NCBI RefSeq assembly: GCF_024494355.1
Contig: NZ_JAKNQY010000003.1
Location: 307,596 to 371,595 of the forward strand
DNA from: Pseudomonas sp. Q11
GTDB taxonomy: Bacteria; Pseudomonadota; Gammaproteobacteria; Pseudomonadales; Pseudomonadaceae
DNA length: 64,000 nucleotides
Direction of reading: 5' to 3'
The position numbers and the translations under genes were made by a program. The notes under the pieces are model-generated. The model did no database searches, was not told the DNA's origin, and saw only the letters and a list, made by a program, of their open reading frames with translations. Position 1 is the first letter of the stretch; every line of letters starts with the position of its first letter. Positions 8,053 through 17,142 of this stretch are shown in pieces.

Positions 8053-9945
8053 ATGACCAAAAACATGAAATTCAGCCACAAAATCCTGCTGGCTGCTGCG
8101 CTTGTGGTAGCCACTGCATTCGCCTGCTTCATCCTGTTCAACGATTACCGTCAGCGCCAGGGCCTGCATGCCAGCACCGAGACCTCCATGCAGGCGCTCG
8201 GCAGCCTGACCAGCCGTAACATTCAAACCTGGGTCGAAGGCCGCACCCAATTGCTGCAATCGCTGGCCCAGCAGATTGCGGTGGATGGCAGCAATGCCGA
8301 CAGCCTCAAACGCGCCGTGGGTCTACCGGCCTACACCGGCAACTTCCAGCTCAGCTATTTCGGCGGCACTGACGGCGTGATGTTCTCGGTGCCGGCCGGC
8401 AATCGTGCGGCCGACTACGATCCCCGCGCCCGTGGCTGGTACAAGGCCGCCAACAGCGCGCAACAAACCATCGTCACCGAACCCTACATCGCCGCCTCGT
8501 CGGGCAAACTGGTGATTACCGTTGCCACCCCAGTACAGCATCAGAACCAGATGATCGGCGTAGCCGGTGCGGACATCGACCTGTCGAGCGTCAGCGCCAT
8601 CATCAACTCGTTGAACTTCGGCGGCCACGGCCATGCGTTCATCGTCAGCGCCGACGGCAAGATCCTCATCCACCCTGACAGCAAGCGCGTGCTCAAAACC
8701 CTGGCTGAGGCCTACCCTAACGGCGCACTGCAAGTCAGCCCAGGCATGAAGGAAGTCGAACTCGACGGCAAGGCCCAATACATCTCCTTCACGCGGGTCA
8801 ACGGCGTGCCGGGGGCCGACTGGTACGTGGCGCTGGTGCTCGACAAGGACACTGCCCTGGCGATGCTCAGCGAGTTCCGTACGTCAGCGCTGATCGCCAT
8901 GGTCATTGCCGTAGTGTTCATCATCGCCCTGCTGGGCATGCTGATCCGCGTGCTGATGCAACCGCTGCTGACCATGGGCCGCGCTATGCATGACATCGCC
9001 GAAGGCGAAGGCGACCTGACCCGCCGCCTGACCATCCATGGCCAGGACGAATTCGGCGCCTTGGGCACCTCGTTCAACCGTTTCGTGGAGCGCATCCACA
9101 CGTCGATCCGCGAAGTGGCCTCGGCCACCGGTCTGGTCAACGAAGTCGCGCTGCGCGTGGTCAGCGCGTCCAACTCGTCGATGGTCAACTCCGACCAGCA
9201 GGCTTCGCGCACCAGCAGCGTGGCCGCGGCGATCAACCAGCTCGGTGCCGCCGCCCAGGAAATCGCCCAGAACGCCGCCCTAGCCTCGCAACATTCCAGC
9301 GATGCCCGCAGCCTGGCCGAAGACGGTCAAGAAGTGGTGGATAAGACCATCACCGCCATGCAGCAGTTGTCCGCCAAGATCAGCGATTCGTGCGGCAACA
9401 TCGAAACCCTGAACAGCAACACGGTGAACATCGGCCAGATCCTTGAGGTGATCACCAGCATTTCCCAACAGACCAATCTGCTCGCTCTGAACGCCGCCAT
9501 CGAAGCCGCCCGGGCCGGTGAAGCCGGGCGCGGCTTCGCGGTGGTGGCCGATGAAGTGCGCAACCTGGCTCATCGCACCCAGGATTCGGCGCAGCAGGTG
9601 CAGAAGATGATCGAAGAACTGCAAGTCGGCGCCCGGGAAGCGGTCCTGACCATGACCGACAGCCAGCGCCAGAGCGAAAGTAGCGTCGGCATCGCCAACC
9701 AGGCCGGCGAACGCCTGGGCAGCGTGACTCAGCGCATCGGTGAAATCGACGGCATGAACCAGTCCGTGGCCACCGCCACCGAAGAACAGACCGCCGTGGT
9801 GGAATCAATCAACGTCGACATCACCGAAATCAACACGCTGAACCAGGAAGGCGTGGAAAACCTGCAAGCCACATTGCGGGCCTGTGCCGACCTTGAACAG
9901 CAGGCGGCGCGGTTGAAACAGTTGGTGGGCAGTTTCCGGATATAG
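8053..9945 (+). CDS. methyl-accepting chemotaxis protein, PctA/CtaA-type amino-acid receptor
   Basis: The 630-residue inner-membrane chemoreceptor has TM1 (about 10-31), a periplasmic dCache domain, TM2 (about 278-300), HAMP, and a cytoplasmic signalling hairpin whose tip contains [19 protein letters not shown]. The dCache region carries the amino-acid recognition pattern: YDPR, then R/WY in [10 protein letters not shown] in TEPY and D in GADIDL. These positions match the known amino-acid-binding dCache motif. The start [15 protein letters not shown] aligns with P. aeruginosa PctA ([15 protein letters not shown]), so ATG 8053 is chosen over the upstream ATG at 7891. It likely mediates taxis to L-amino acids; exact ligands are not deducible. 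Confidence 0.93.
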   Translation: MTKNMKFSHKILLAAALVVATAFACFILFNDYRQRQGLHASTETSMQALGSLTSRNIQTWVEGRTQLLQSLAQQIAVDGSNADSLKRAVGLPAYTGNFQLSYFGGTDGVMFSVPAGNRAADYDPRARGWYKAANSAQQTIVTEPYIAASSGKLVITVATPVQHQNQMIGVAGADIDLSSVSAIINSLNFGGHGHAFIVSADGKILIHPDSKRVLKTLAEAYPNGALQVSPGMKEVELDGKAQYISFTRVNGVPGADWYVALVLDKDTALAMLSEFRTSALIAMVIAVVFIIALLGMLIRVLMQPLLTMGRAMHDIAEGEGDLTRRLTIHGQDEFGALGTSFNRFVERIHTSIREVASATGLVNEVALRVVSASNSSMVNSDQQASRTSSVAAAINQLGAAAQEIAQNAALASQHSSDARSLAEDGQEVVDKTITAMQQLSAKISDSCGNIETLNSNTVNIGQILEVITSISQQTNLLALNAAIEAARAGEAGRGFAVVADEVRNLAHRTQDSAQQVQKMIEELQVGAREAVLTMTDSQRQSESSVGIANQAGERLGSVTQRIGEIDGMNQSVATATEEQTAVVESINVDITEINTLNQEGVENLQATLRACADLEQQAARLKQLVGSFRI

Positions 9946-9960
9946 CACCAGGGCGAGCCC

Positions 9961-10050
9961 TATCGCAGGCTCGCTCCCACACCGATCTCTGTCGGATACA
10001 AAATCCGGGGGCACTGGAGATCAACTGTGGGAGCGAGCCTGCTCGCGATA
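9961..10050. repeat. REPIN, degenerate left unit
   Basis: The left unit reads TATCGCAGGCTCGCTCCCAC (9961-9980) and lacks part of the CGAG core. The right unit GTGGGAGCGAGCCTGCTCGC starts at 10026. The element lies between convergent genes. Confidence 0.85.
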
Positions 10051-10073
10051 GCGGTAGGCGCCGCAGCGCAAAA

Positions 10074-10670
10074 TTAGAACCGCGACCCAGGCCTGTTCAA
10101 AAACTCGATTTCATCAGCCGTGGACTCACGCCCCAACACCGCATTGCGATGGGGAAAGCGCCCAAACCGCGCAATGATCTTCTGATGCCGCTCGGCGTAA
10201 TCCAGGTTGTCTTCGAACACCGCCCGATCCGCCTCGGGCTGCTCGCGGGTCAGCTCGATGAAACGGGAAACCGCTTCATTCTGCACCGCCAGGTTTTCAC
10301 AATGTTCGAGCACCAGGTAGATGAACACCCGCTGGATCGGTTCGAGTTGCCGGTCAAAACCCGCCGCCATGCCTTGGGCTACCAGCGCTTGGGCACGCAG
10401 GTCACCGGAAAAAGCCTTGGGAGTGTCGCGAAAGATCATTCGCGGGAGCTGATCAAGCAACAGCACCAGGGCCAGCCAGCCTTCGGGGCGTTGCGCCCAA
10501 TCGGTCAATTCGCCGGCCAGTGCCTGCTCGACCTGATCGCCAAAGCGCTCGTGCGCCTGGCGATCATGGCGCTTGCCAAACCATAGCTTGCCTTTGTCAG
10601 CGGCTATTTCGTCCGGCGATTTGGCTGAGCCAAACCACCAATCGAGCAACGACTGCCAGGGCTGGGCCAT
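10074..10670 (-). CDS. DUF924 family protein
   Basis: The 198-residue all-alpha soluble protein begins with the family pattern WQSLLDWWFG and KGKLWFGKRHD. It contains LVLLLDQLPRMIFRDTPKAFSGD near residue 87 and ends with ARFGRFPHRNAVLGRESTADE. All are diagnostic for DUF924 (a TPR-like fold). Its function is unknown. It follows fbp after 3 bp on the same strand and is almost certainly co-transcribed with it. Confidence 0.92.
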   Translation of the reverse strand: MAQPWQSLLDWWFGSAKSPDEIAADKGKLWFGKRHDRQAHERFGDQVEQALAGELTDWAQRPEGWLALVLLLDQLPRMIFRDTPKAFSGDLRAQALVAQGMAAGFDRQLEPIQRVFIYLVLEHCENLAVQNEAVSRFIELTREQPEADRAVFEDNLDYAERHQKIIARFGRFPHRNAVLGRESTADEIEFLNRPGSRF

Positions 10671-10673
10671 GAT

Positions 10674-11684
10674 TTATTCCTTGTGGTAGGCGGTCGCGCG
10701 GGCGACTTCTTCCTTCGAACCCAGGAACACCGCCACACGCTGGTGCAGGCCTTCAGGCTGGATGTCGAGAATACGCTGGTGACCGTCAGTGGAAGCACCA
10801 CCGGCCTGCTCCACCAGGAACGACATCGGGTTGGCTTCGTACATCAGGCGCAGTTTGCCCGGCTTGGACGGCTCGCGGCTGTCGCGCGGGTACATGAACA
10901 GACCGCCGCGGGTCAGGATGCGGTGCACGTCCGCGACCATCGCGGCGACCCAGCGCATGTTGTAATTCTTCTTCAGCGGACCTTCTTCACCGGCCAGCAA
11001 TTCGCCAACGTAGCGTTGTACCGGGGCTTCCCAGTGTCGCTGGTTGGACATGTTGATGGCGAATTCCTGGGTGGTTTCCGGAATGGTGATGTCTTCGTGG
11101 GTCAGTACGAAGCTGCCCATCTCACGGTCCAGAGTGAAACCTTTGACGCCGTCGCCCAGGGTCAGCACCAGCATGGTCTGCGGGCCATAGATGGCATAGC
11201 CAGCGGCTACCTGTTCGGTGCCTGGCTGCAGGAACGCCTTTTCATTCAAGGCTTCGTTCTGGCTCAGGTACTCGTTCGGGCAACGCAGTACCGAGAAGAT
11301 GGTGCCCACCGGCGCGTTGATATCGATGTTCGACGAACCGTCCAGTGGGTCGAACACCAACAGGTAGGCACCCTTGGGGTATTTGCCCGGGATCTGGTAA
11401 GCGTTGTCCATTTCCTCGGACGCCATGCCGGCCAGGTGACCGCCCCATTCGTTGGCTTCGAGCAGGATTTCGTTAGAGAGCACGTCGAGCTTCTTCTGCA
11501 CTTCGCCCTGCACGTTTTCGGTGCCCATACTGCCCAGGACACCACCCAGGGCGCCTTTGGATACGGCGTGGCTGATTTCCTTGCACGCACGCGCCACCAC
11601 TTCGATCAAAAAGCGCAGATCGGCAGGGGTGTTGTTGCTGCGGGTCTGCTCAATCAAATAGCGACTCAAGGTAACGCGGGACAT
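10674..11684 (-). CDS. fbp: fructose-1,6-bisphosphatase, class I
   Basis: This enzyme (EC 3.1.3.11) hydrolyses fructose-1,6-bisphosphate to fructose-6-phosphate in gluconeogenesis, which is essential for growth on organic and amino acids. The 336-residue product shows the metal/phosphate motif [13 protein letters not shown] near residue 110. It also has the later [21 protein letters not shown] block. The ATG at 11684 has a GGAG site. It is followed directly by the DUF924 gene. Confidence 0.97.
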   Translation of the reverse strand: MSRVTLSRYLIEQTRSNNTPADLRFLIEVVARACKEISHAVSKGALGGVLGSMGTENVQGEVQKKLDVLSNEILLEANEWGGHLAGMASEEMDNAYQIPGKYPKGAYLLVFDPLDGSSNIDINAPVGTIFSVLRCPNEYLSQNEALNEKAFLQPGTEQVAAGYAIYGPQTMLVLTLGDGVKGFTLDREMGSFVLTHEDITIPETTQEFAINMSNQRHWEAPVQRYVGELLAGEEGPLKKNYNMRWVAAMVADVHRILTRGGLFMYPRDSREPSKPGKLRLMYEANPMSFLVEQAGGASTDGHQRILDIQPEGLHQRVAVFLGSKEEVARATAYHKE

Positions 11685-11804
11685 GGACGGCTCCGAAGAA
11701 TAGGGGGCGGAAAAACCTGCGCAGTTTAGCGCGAGTCGGGACTTAATTCCTCCTATGAGACGGGTTATAGGGGATTGAGTTCATATCCGGCCCTGGCAAC
11801 CCCT

Positions 11805-11914
11805 GTAGGAGCTGCCGAGCGAAGCGAGGCTGCGATCTTTTGATCTTGATCTTTCATTCCCGATTCAAGTGTCTGGGACAAGATCGCAGCCTCGTTGCAC
11901 TCGACAGCTCCTAC
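11805..11914. repeat. REP-like inverted repeat, GTAGGAGCTG type (second copy)
   Basis: Arms GTAGGAGCTGCCGAG (from 11805) and its counterpart CAGCTCCTAC (to 11914) match the copy at 1767-1880, including the internal GATCTTGATC. The right arm contains the TAG stop codon (11911-11913) of the DUF3999 gene. Confidence 0.85.
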
Positions 11915-13275
11915 GGGGATTTGACCGGCGGCTTGCGCAGCAAGCTGAAGGCCATCGCCGCGAGGACCAGTACGCTGATCAGCAACACCGCCCACAAGCC
12001 GATTTTCTTCCAGTTGGTTTCGACAGTGGGTGTTGCGGCAGCCGGCGCCGAGGTCGCAACACCATTCGCCTTCGCCGTACCCAGCGTCGCCAGGCGTGAC
12101 GGCTTGTAGTCGGGTACCAGCGTGGCCATTGGCAGGCTGGCCGCTTTCACCGTCGCATTGCCCAGTGCCAGGCTGTAGGGGCCCTCGCCCCGCGCCAGGA
12201 ACACCACCTGGGTCGGGCGCACGGCAAAACGCAAGGCCGGCGCTTCGGCACCGAGGCCGCCGCCCCGTTCGTCCACCGTCAGCCTCAATTGCTGCACGGT
12301 CTGCCCCGACAGTTGCAATTGGTTTTGCAGTACATCCTGGCCGTTCTGGGTCAGGCGATAGAGCAAACCGCTGTTCAGTGTTTGCCACGGCTGGCTGCTT
12401 TCACGCCGTCCGGCCAGGGTCACCGGCGCCAGGCTGTTGGCCTGGCTCAGTTCGACCTGCACCTGCTCGATATTCAGCCCCATGGGCAACTGCCAGGTGT
12501 ATTGCCCAGCCTTCGTGGTGCTGCCGGCCAATGGCTGCGACCAGGCCAACGGCAACGGCAGGCTTTCGCGACTGCCGCTCTGCAACTGGACCGAGGTCAA
12601 CACCGGCGCCGATGACGGCGATTCCCATAACAACCGCAGATAACGCGCCGGTTGTCCCGGCAAGCTGACCTCATGCTGCTCCACCCGCTCATCAGCAAAG
12701 GTCAGCCGCGCCACTTGGCCTTCGCCCCACGCCTGCCAGTGTTGCAAGTCGTCACTGGCTTCGATGGTGAAGCGCTGGAAGCCGTCGCGCTCGCTGGTCC
12801 AGTCAAGGATCAACTGCTGCAAGGGCGCCTTGATCGCACTGGCATCCAGCAGCCAACCGCGCAACTCCTCCTCCCCCGCTTCGAGCCGGCTGGACGGCTG
12901 CACCTGCACCAGCGTGCCGTTGGCGCTCGATTGCACCCGTACGCTGGGCGCGCGCTCGTTGTCATCAGCGGCGTTGTACAACGGGAACCACTTCACGTCG
13001 GTGGTGCGGTTTTCCCGGCTCCGGGCAGTCTCGCGAACAAGGGCATAGGCCTGGGCCTGCCCGGCGGCGTTGAACACCCGCAGGTCGCTCAGGTCGGTCT
13101 GCCGCGCTTGCAACTGAATCTCCAGAGGCAACGCCAGGCGATACCACGGCCCCTCGCCGCTCAAAGCCAATGGCACCTGATGGGCGAAATCCGCTGGTTG
13201 TTCCTGGGCCGTCACCGACAAGGCCAGCCACAACCCCGCCACGCCCAGCCCGATCCGACTCAACTTGCGACTCAA
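11911..13275 (-). CDS. DUF3999 family membrane-anchored periplasmic protein
   Basis: The 454-residue product has an N-terminal signal peptide (RIGLGVAGLWLALSVTAQ) and a large beta-rich periplasmic region. A single C-terminal TM helix (IGLWAVLLISVLVLAAMAFSLL) precedes a basic tail. This matches DUF3999 proteins, which are regularly encoded next to DUF2339 proteins; no function is established. The start codon is TTG at 13275, overlapping the DUF2339 stop as TTGA, with GGGAG about 8 nt upstream; no ATG is available. The stop codon lies in a repeat. Confidence 0.88.
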   Translation of the reverse strand: MSRKLSRIGLGVAGLWLALSVTAQEQPADFAHQVPLALSGEGPWYRLALPLEIQLQARQTDLSDLRVFNAAGQAQAYALVRETARSRENRTTDVKWFPLYNAADDNERAPSVRVQSSANGTLVQVQPSSRLEAGEEELRGWLLDASAIKAPLQQLILDWTSERDGFQRFTIEASDDLQHWQAWGEGQVARLTFADERVEQHEVSLPGQPARYLRLLWESPSSAPVLTSVQLQSGSRESLPLPLAWSQPLAGSTTKAGQYTWQLPMGLNIEQVQVELSQANSLAPVTLAGRRESSQPWQTLNSGLLYRLTQNGQDVLQNQLQLSGQTVQQLRLTVDERGGGLGAEAPALRFAVRPTQVVFLARGEGPYSLALGNATVKAASLPMATLVPDYKPSRLATLGTAKANGVATSAPAAATPTVETNWKKIGLWAVLLISVLVLAAMAFSLLRKPPVKSP

Positions 13276-16200
13276 GACGACACTCCCTCACTGACAGGTA
13301 TTGGCGGCTCGGTCCGCGAGCCCCCTTCCGGGCGTTTTGGCGGCAGCGGCGCGAAGTAGCCCACTACCAACAGCAATACACCCACGCCGATAAACGACAC
13401 GATCCGCGCCAGACCGCCACGGTTACTCAATTCGACAAAGAACAGTTTGGCCACCACCACGGCGATCAACGCTGCACCGATCAGCCACACCTCACGACGA
13501 TGGCGCAGATGTCCGCCGATCATCAGGCCCAAGGCAATCAGGGTCCAGACGATGGACAGCCCGGCCTGCACAAACATGGATTCGAGCAACGCCTCCGGCT
13601 CAAACGGCACTCCGATCCAATGGTGGGCACTGCGCATCACCACGGCGGTGAAGAACGCGAACAGCGACACGCCGGCGATCAACTGGGCGAGGTGTCCGGC
13701 ATGACCCCATCGGATTGCCTGTTGCGCTACCGTGCTGCGAGCCCATGCGTAGACGCCAAACAAGGCGAACAGCAAGCCCAGCTCCAGCGGGTTGAGCAGT
13801 GGCACATAGGGCAACGGTTCGGCGCTGCCGTCGCTGAAAGTGTTGGCCAGCCAGAACCAGCCCAGCATCAACAGCGCCAGGGGCGCCGCCGCGTACACGC
13901 GATATTCGCGAGGGTAAGCCGAGACCGGCCATGGCCAGGTGCGTGGCGCGGCCATCAGCACCAGGTACAGGCTCGGCAGAATCGCCCAACCCAGCCAGCG
14001 CCAGGCGTTGTACTGCTCGGACAACAGCAGCAGGGCATAGCGCAGCTCCAGCGCCAGTATGCCGATGAGCAGCCAGCAACCGAGCACATGGGCGGTGCTG
14101 CACGCCCGGGCCGGCAGCATCGGCGCCAGGCGTTTCAGGGAAAGGAAATGCACGGCGAACACAGCCAACCAGGCCAGCCAGCCAAAATCCGCCGCCGGGT
14201 GATAACGGCTGTGCCCGGTCGCGACCAGCACGCAGCCCGCCGCCAGAATCAGCAAGGTACATAGCAACCCCATCACCGGCCATTTCAAACGCAGCGCCAG
14301 CAATGTCCACAGCGCCACACTGATTGCCGCGACGATCAGCAACAAATGACCTTGCAGGTTCTGCGGAGCAAAGCGCAGCACTTCGCTGACCCACGCCAGC
14401 GCCCACCAGCCTGCGCCCCAGACCAGCAGCAACTCGGACAAACGCTGCAAGCTCAAGGCCTGGAATACCGCCGAAGGATGGCCCCGCTGCAATCGCCATG
14501 CGCCCACCAGCGCCGCCAACCCCAGCACCAGCGGCGTCCAGAACCCGCTGTGAGCCAGGGGCCGCAGATCCTCGGCACTCAGCGGCCCGAGCAGCGCCGC
14601 CCCGGCGGCAAGGAACGCCGCGCCACCGATCAACTGCAACAGCAGGCCAAACACAAAACTCACGCGCTGCTTCAGGTACAGGCTCAGCCAGATGATCAAC
14701 AGGCCACTGGCCGCCCATACACCGCTCGCCGTTTGCCAGGGCAGGACGAAGAGCACGGCGAGGTTGATCAGCACCAACCCCGCCAGCAGCACCACCGACA
14801 ACCCGCGCAGCAATCGGACATCGTTGCGCACCATGTCATCGCGCGCCGCCAGCAGCATGCCGCCAATCAGCGCCAAGCCAATCAGGGAGGCGCTGAGCAA
14901 ACCGCTCCAGCCAGCGCTGAACACGGCGGTCGAATCCCCTTCGGCCCCCTGCAAACGCAACAGGAACAGCGCGCCGCCCAGCAGTTGCACCGCGAACGCG
15001 GTAAACAGGAAGCTGCGTGATTGCAGGCGCAGGCCCGCGAACAGCGTGGCCAGACCGGCCAAAGCCCAGGCGATGGCGGTGCCGTGAGTGAAGAAGAACA
15101 GCGGCGCCAGCAGATAGAGAAAACTCAACCCCAGCACAGCCAGCACCGGCAGGCCGTGGCGCTCCCAACGGGTGGTGTGCTCAGGCGCGGTCTTGCGCAA
15201 TTGGTAGAAACTGAACAGCAAGGCGCCACCCAGCATCAACGCGCCCAGCGGTGCGCCATCGATCAGGCTGCTGTCGCCCTGACGCAACTCGCTGACAAAG
15301 GCCAGTGCCGAGCCCAGTTGCAGCAGCAAGGCAAAAGCCCGTGCCAATGGCCGCTGCTGACGAAGGCCCAGCCAGAAAATCCCCGCCCCTTCCACGGCCC
15401 ATGCCGCCGCAGTCCACCGGGCGTCGAGGCCCAGGGGAATCGCCAGGCTGGCAAAAATCACCCCCAGAGCGAGGCAGGTTTCGGCCAACAGGACGGCGCG
15501 ACCCCCCATCAATACCCGCGCCAGCCCCATGTAGATCATGCCCAGGGCCAAGGCGCTGAACGCAGCGGCGAACTCTAGATGCTGCACCAGCGCGAACTGC
15601 AAACCGAACCCCACCAGCGGCGGGCCGAACAGCAGGGTGCCGTCCACGTAGTCGCCCTTGCGCACCGACCAGCGCAACAGCGCATCGCGGCTTTCGTGCT
15701 CGGGGCCATCGCCCATTTCCAGCAGCTTGCGTCGGGTGAACAACAAGCCGATCGCCAGGTACATCAGGAAGAAAACAATCAGGAACGGCTCGGTGCTCCA
15801 GAGCAGTTCTGGCCCATAAGAGCGCAAGCCCCAGGCGAAACCGATGCCAAAGGTGCCGACAAAACCAATCAGGTTGAGCAGACGCCAGGCCTTGAACCAG
15901 GCAATCGCCAGGATGCCGGCATTGAGCAGGATGAAGTAGCTGAACAGCGCGATGTGGTTGCCGCTGCCGGTGGACGTCAGGATCGGCGCGGCAAACCCGC
16001 CCAACGCCGCCACCGCAGCAAGGCCGAGGGCATTCTGGGTCACCGCCAAAATCGCCGAGAACACCGTGACCGCCACCAGCAAGCCCAAGGCTGCTTTGGA
16101 GTCGAGCAGCGGATGCAGGCGCATGGCGGCGAACACGGTCAGGTACAGCACCGCGATCCCGGTGCCCTGCAACATCAGCGCGTAGTTGCTGTTGCGTTGG

Positions 16201-16856
16201 CGCAGCCACCAGCCCAGGCCCAGCAGGCCTACCGCACTGGACGCGACGCTGGCGTAACGCAACTCGATGGGCACGACCATGCCTTCAGTGGCATAGCGCA
16301 GCAGAAACGCCAGGCCGAGGAACAACAGCACCACGCCGACCCGCAGCACGGTATTACCGCCAAACAGCCAGTTACGCCCGCCCGCCACGGCACGCTCGAG
16401 CAGATTCGGACCAAGAGGGGCAACTGGTTCCGATTGAACGGGTTTGGGGGCGACCGGCGCAGGCCTCCATACGTCGTCGGGCAACGGCTGGCCGGCTTGT
16501 GCGGTCATCGCCGGAAGGACTTCAAGGTCCGGCGGCAGTTCCCAGACCAGCTCCGGCTCAGGTTGGATTTCGGATTCTGGTGCCTGGGCCACGACGATCT
16601 CGGGCGATGGCGCAGGTTCGCTCGAGGCTGCGACAGTGCTGAGCTCAAGCGCGATCAGCCGCTGCTCCAGTGCGCTCAAGGCGCGCTGGGCCGTTTGCAA
16701 CTGGTTCTGCTGTTCGGCGGCGTGAGCACCGAGGCGACGCAGACCAATCCCCTGAGCGATGCCAAGGCCTAGCAACGCGCCTATCAGCGCATCGGCGAAC
16801 GACTCATCCACCACCCAGCCGAGTGCCAGGCCTAACAGCGTCAAGATCCATTGCAT
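13272..16856 (-). CDS. DUF2339 multi-spanning membrane protein
   Basis: This very large (1194-residue) integral membrane protein begins with two hydrophobic segments and a heptad-like region (QNQLQTAQRALSALEQRLIALE). A proline-rich linker to about residue 170 follows. The rest is an almost continuous array of more than 25 hydrophobic helices separated by short loops, beginning with NWLFGGNTVLRVGVVLLFLG, the typical DUF2339 entry. The function is unknown. It is translationally coupled to the DUF3999 gene, suggesting that the two products form one envelope complex. Confidence 0.9.
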   Translation of the reverse strand: MQWILTLLGLALGWVVDESFADALIGALLGLGIAQGIGLRRLGAHAAEQQNQLQTAQRALSALEQRLIALELSTVAASSEPAPSPEIVVAQAPESEIQPEPELVWELPPDLEVLPAMTAQAGQPLPDDVWRPAPVAPKPVQSEPVAPLGPNLLERAVAGGRNWLFGGNTVLRVGVVLLFLGLAFLLRYATEGMVVPIELRYASVASSAVGLLGLGWWLRQRNSNYALMLQGTGIAVLYLTVFAAMRLHPLLDSKAALGLLVAVTVFSAILAVTQNALGLAAVAALGGFAAPILTSTGSGNHIALFSYFILLNAGILAIAWFKAWRLLNLIGFVGTFGIGFAWGLRSYGPELLWSTEPFLIVFFLMYLAIGLLFTRRKLLEMGDGPEHESRDALLRWSVRKGDYVDGTLLFGPPLVGFGLQFALVQHLEFAAAFSALALGMIYMGLARVLMGGRAVLLAETCLALGVIFASLAIPLGLDARWTAAAWAVEGAGIFWLGLRQQRPLARAFALLLQLGSALAFVSELRQGDSSLIDGAPLGALMLGGALLFSFYQLRKTAPEHTTRWERHGLPVLAVLGLSFLYLLAPLFFFTHGTAIAWALAGLATLFAGLRLQSRSFLFTAFAVQLLGGALFLLRLQGAEGDSTAVFSAGWSGLLSASLIGLALIGGMLLAARDDMVRNDVRLLRGLSVVLLAGLVLINLAVLFVLPWQTASGVWAASGLLIIWLSLYLKQRVSFVFGLLLQLIGGAAFLAAGAALLGPLSAEDLRPLAHSGFWTPLVLGLAALVGAWRLQRGHPSAVFQALSLQRLSELLLVWGAGWWALAWVSEVLRFAPQNLQGHLLLIVAAISVALWTLLALRLKWPVMGLLCTLLILAAGCVLVATGHSRYHPAADFGWLAWLAVFAVHFLSLKRLAPMLPARACSTAHVLGCWLLIGILALELRYALLLLSEQYNAWRWLGWAILPSLYLVLMAAPRTWPWPVSAYPREYRVYAAAPLALLMLGWFWLANTFSDGSAEPLPYVPLLNPLELGLLFALFGVYAWARSTVAQQAIRWGHAGHLAQLIAGVSLFAFFTAVVMRSAHHWIGVPFEPEALLESMFVQAGLSIVWTLIALGLMIGGHLRHRREVWLIGAALIAVVVAKLFFVELSNRGGLARIVSFIGVGVLLLVVGYFAPLPPKRPEGGSRTEPPIPVSEGVSS

Positions 16857-16940
16857 GGTCGATATCCCTAAGCGGCCCTTTGCTGACGTAACCGGGGTGA
16901 TGCGGTGTCTGCTTCAGTCTAGAGGAATCACACAAACCTT

Positions 16941-17026
16941 GTGGGAGCGAGCCTGCTCGCGATAGCGGTCCGTCAGCTACAGACATTTGGCTGACACACC
17001 GTTATCGCGAGCAGGCTCGCTCCCAC
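16941..17026. repeat. REPIN
   Basis: Inverted REP units GTGGGAGCGAGCCTGCTCGC (16941) and GCGAGCAGGCTCGCTCCCAC (to 17026) flank a spacer in which GTCAGCTACAG and GGCTGACACAC can extend the pairing. It lies between glgP and the DUF2339 gene. The rest of 16857-17142 shows no gene. Confidence 0.95.
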
Positions 17027-17142
17027 AATGGATTGCTGGCGCTTGCAGTACTGAACCCGGCCACACAGCCCGGCGAAACTGGCGCTTAGTATATCGGCCA
17101 AGCCCAACCACCGTTGGGCTTCGCTCACATTTCCTGCAACTG

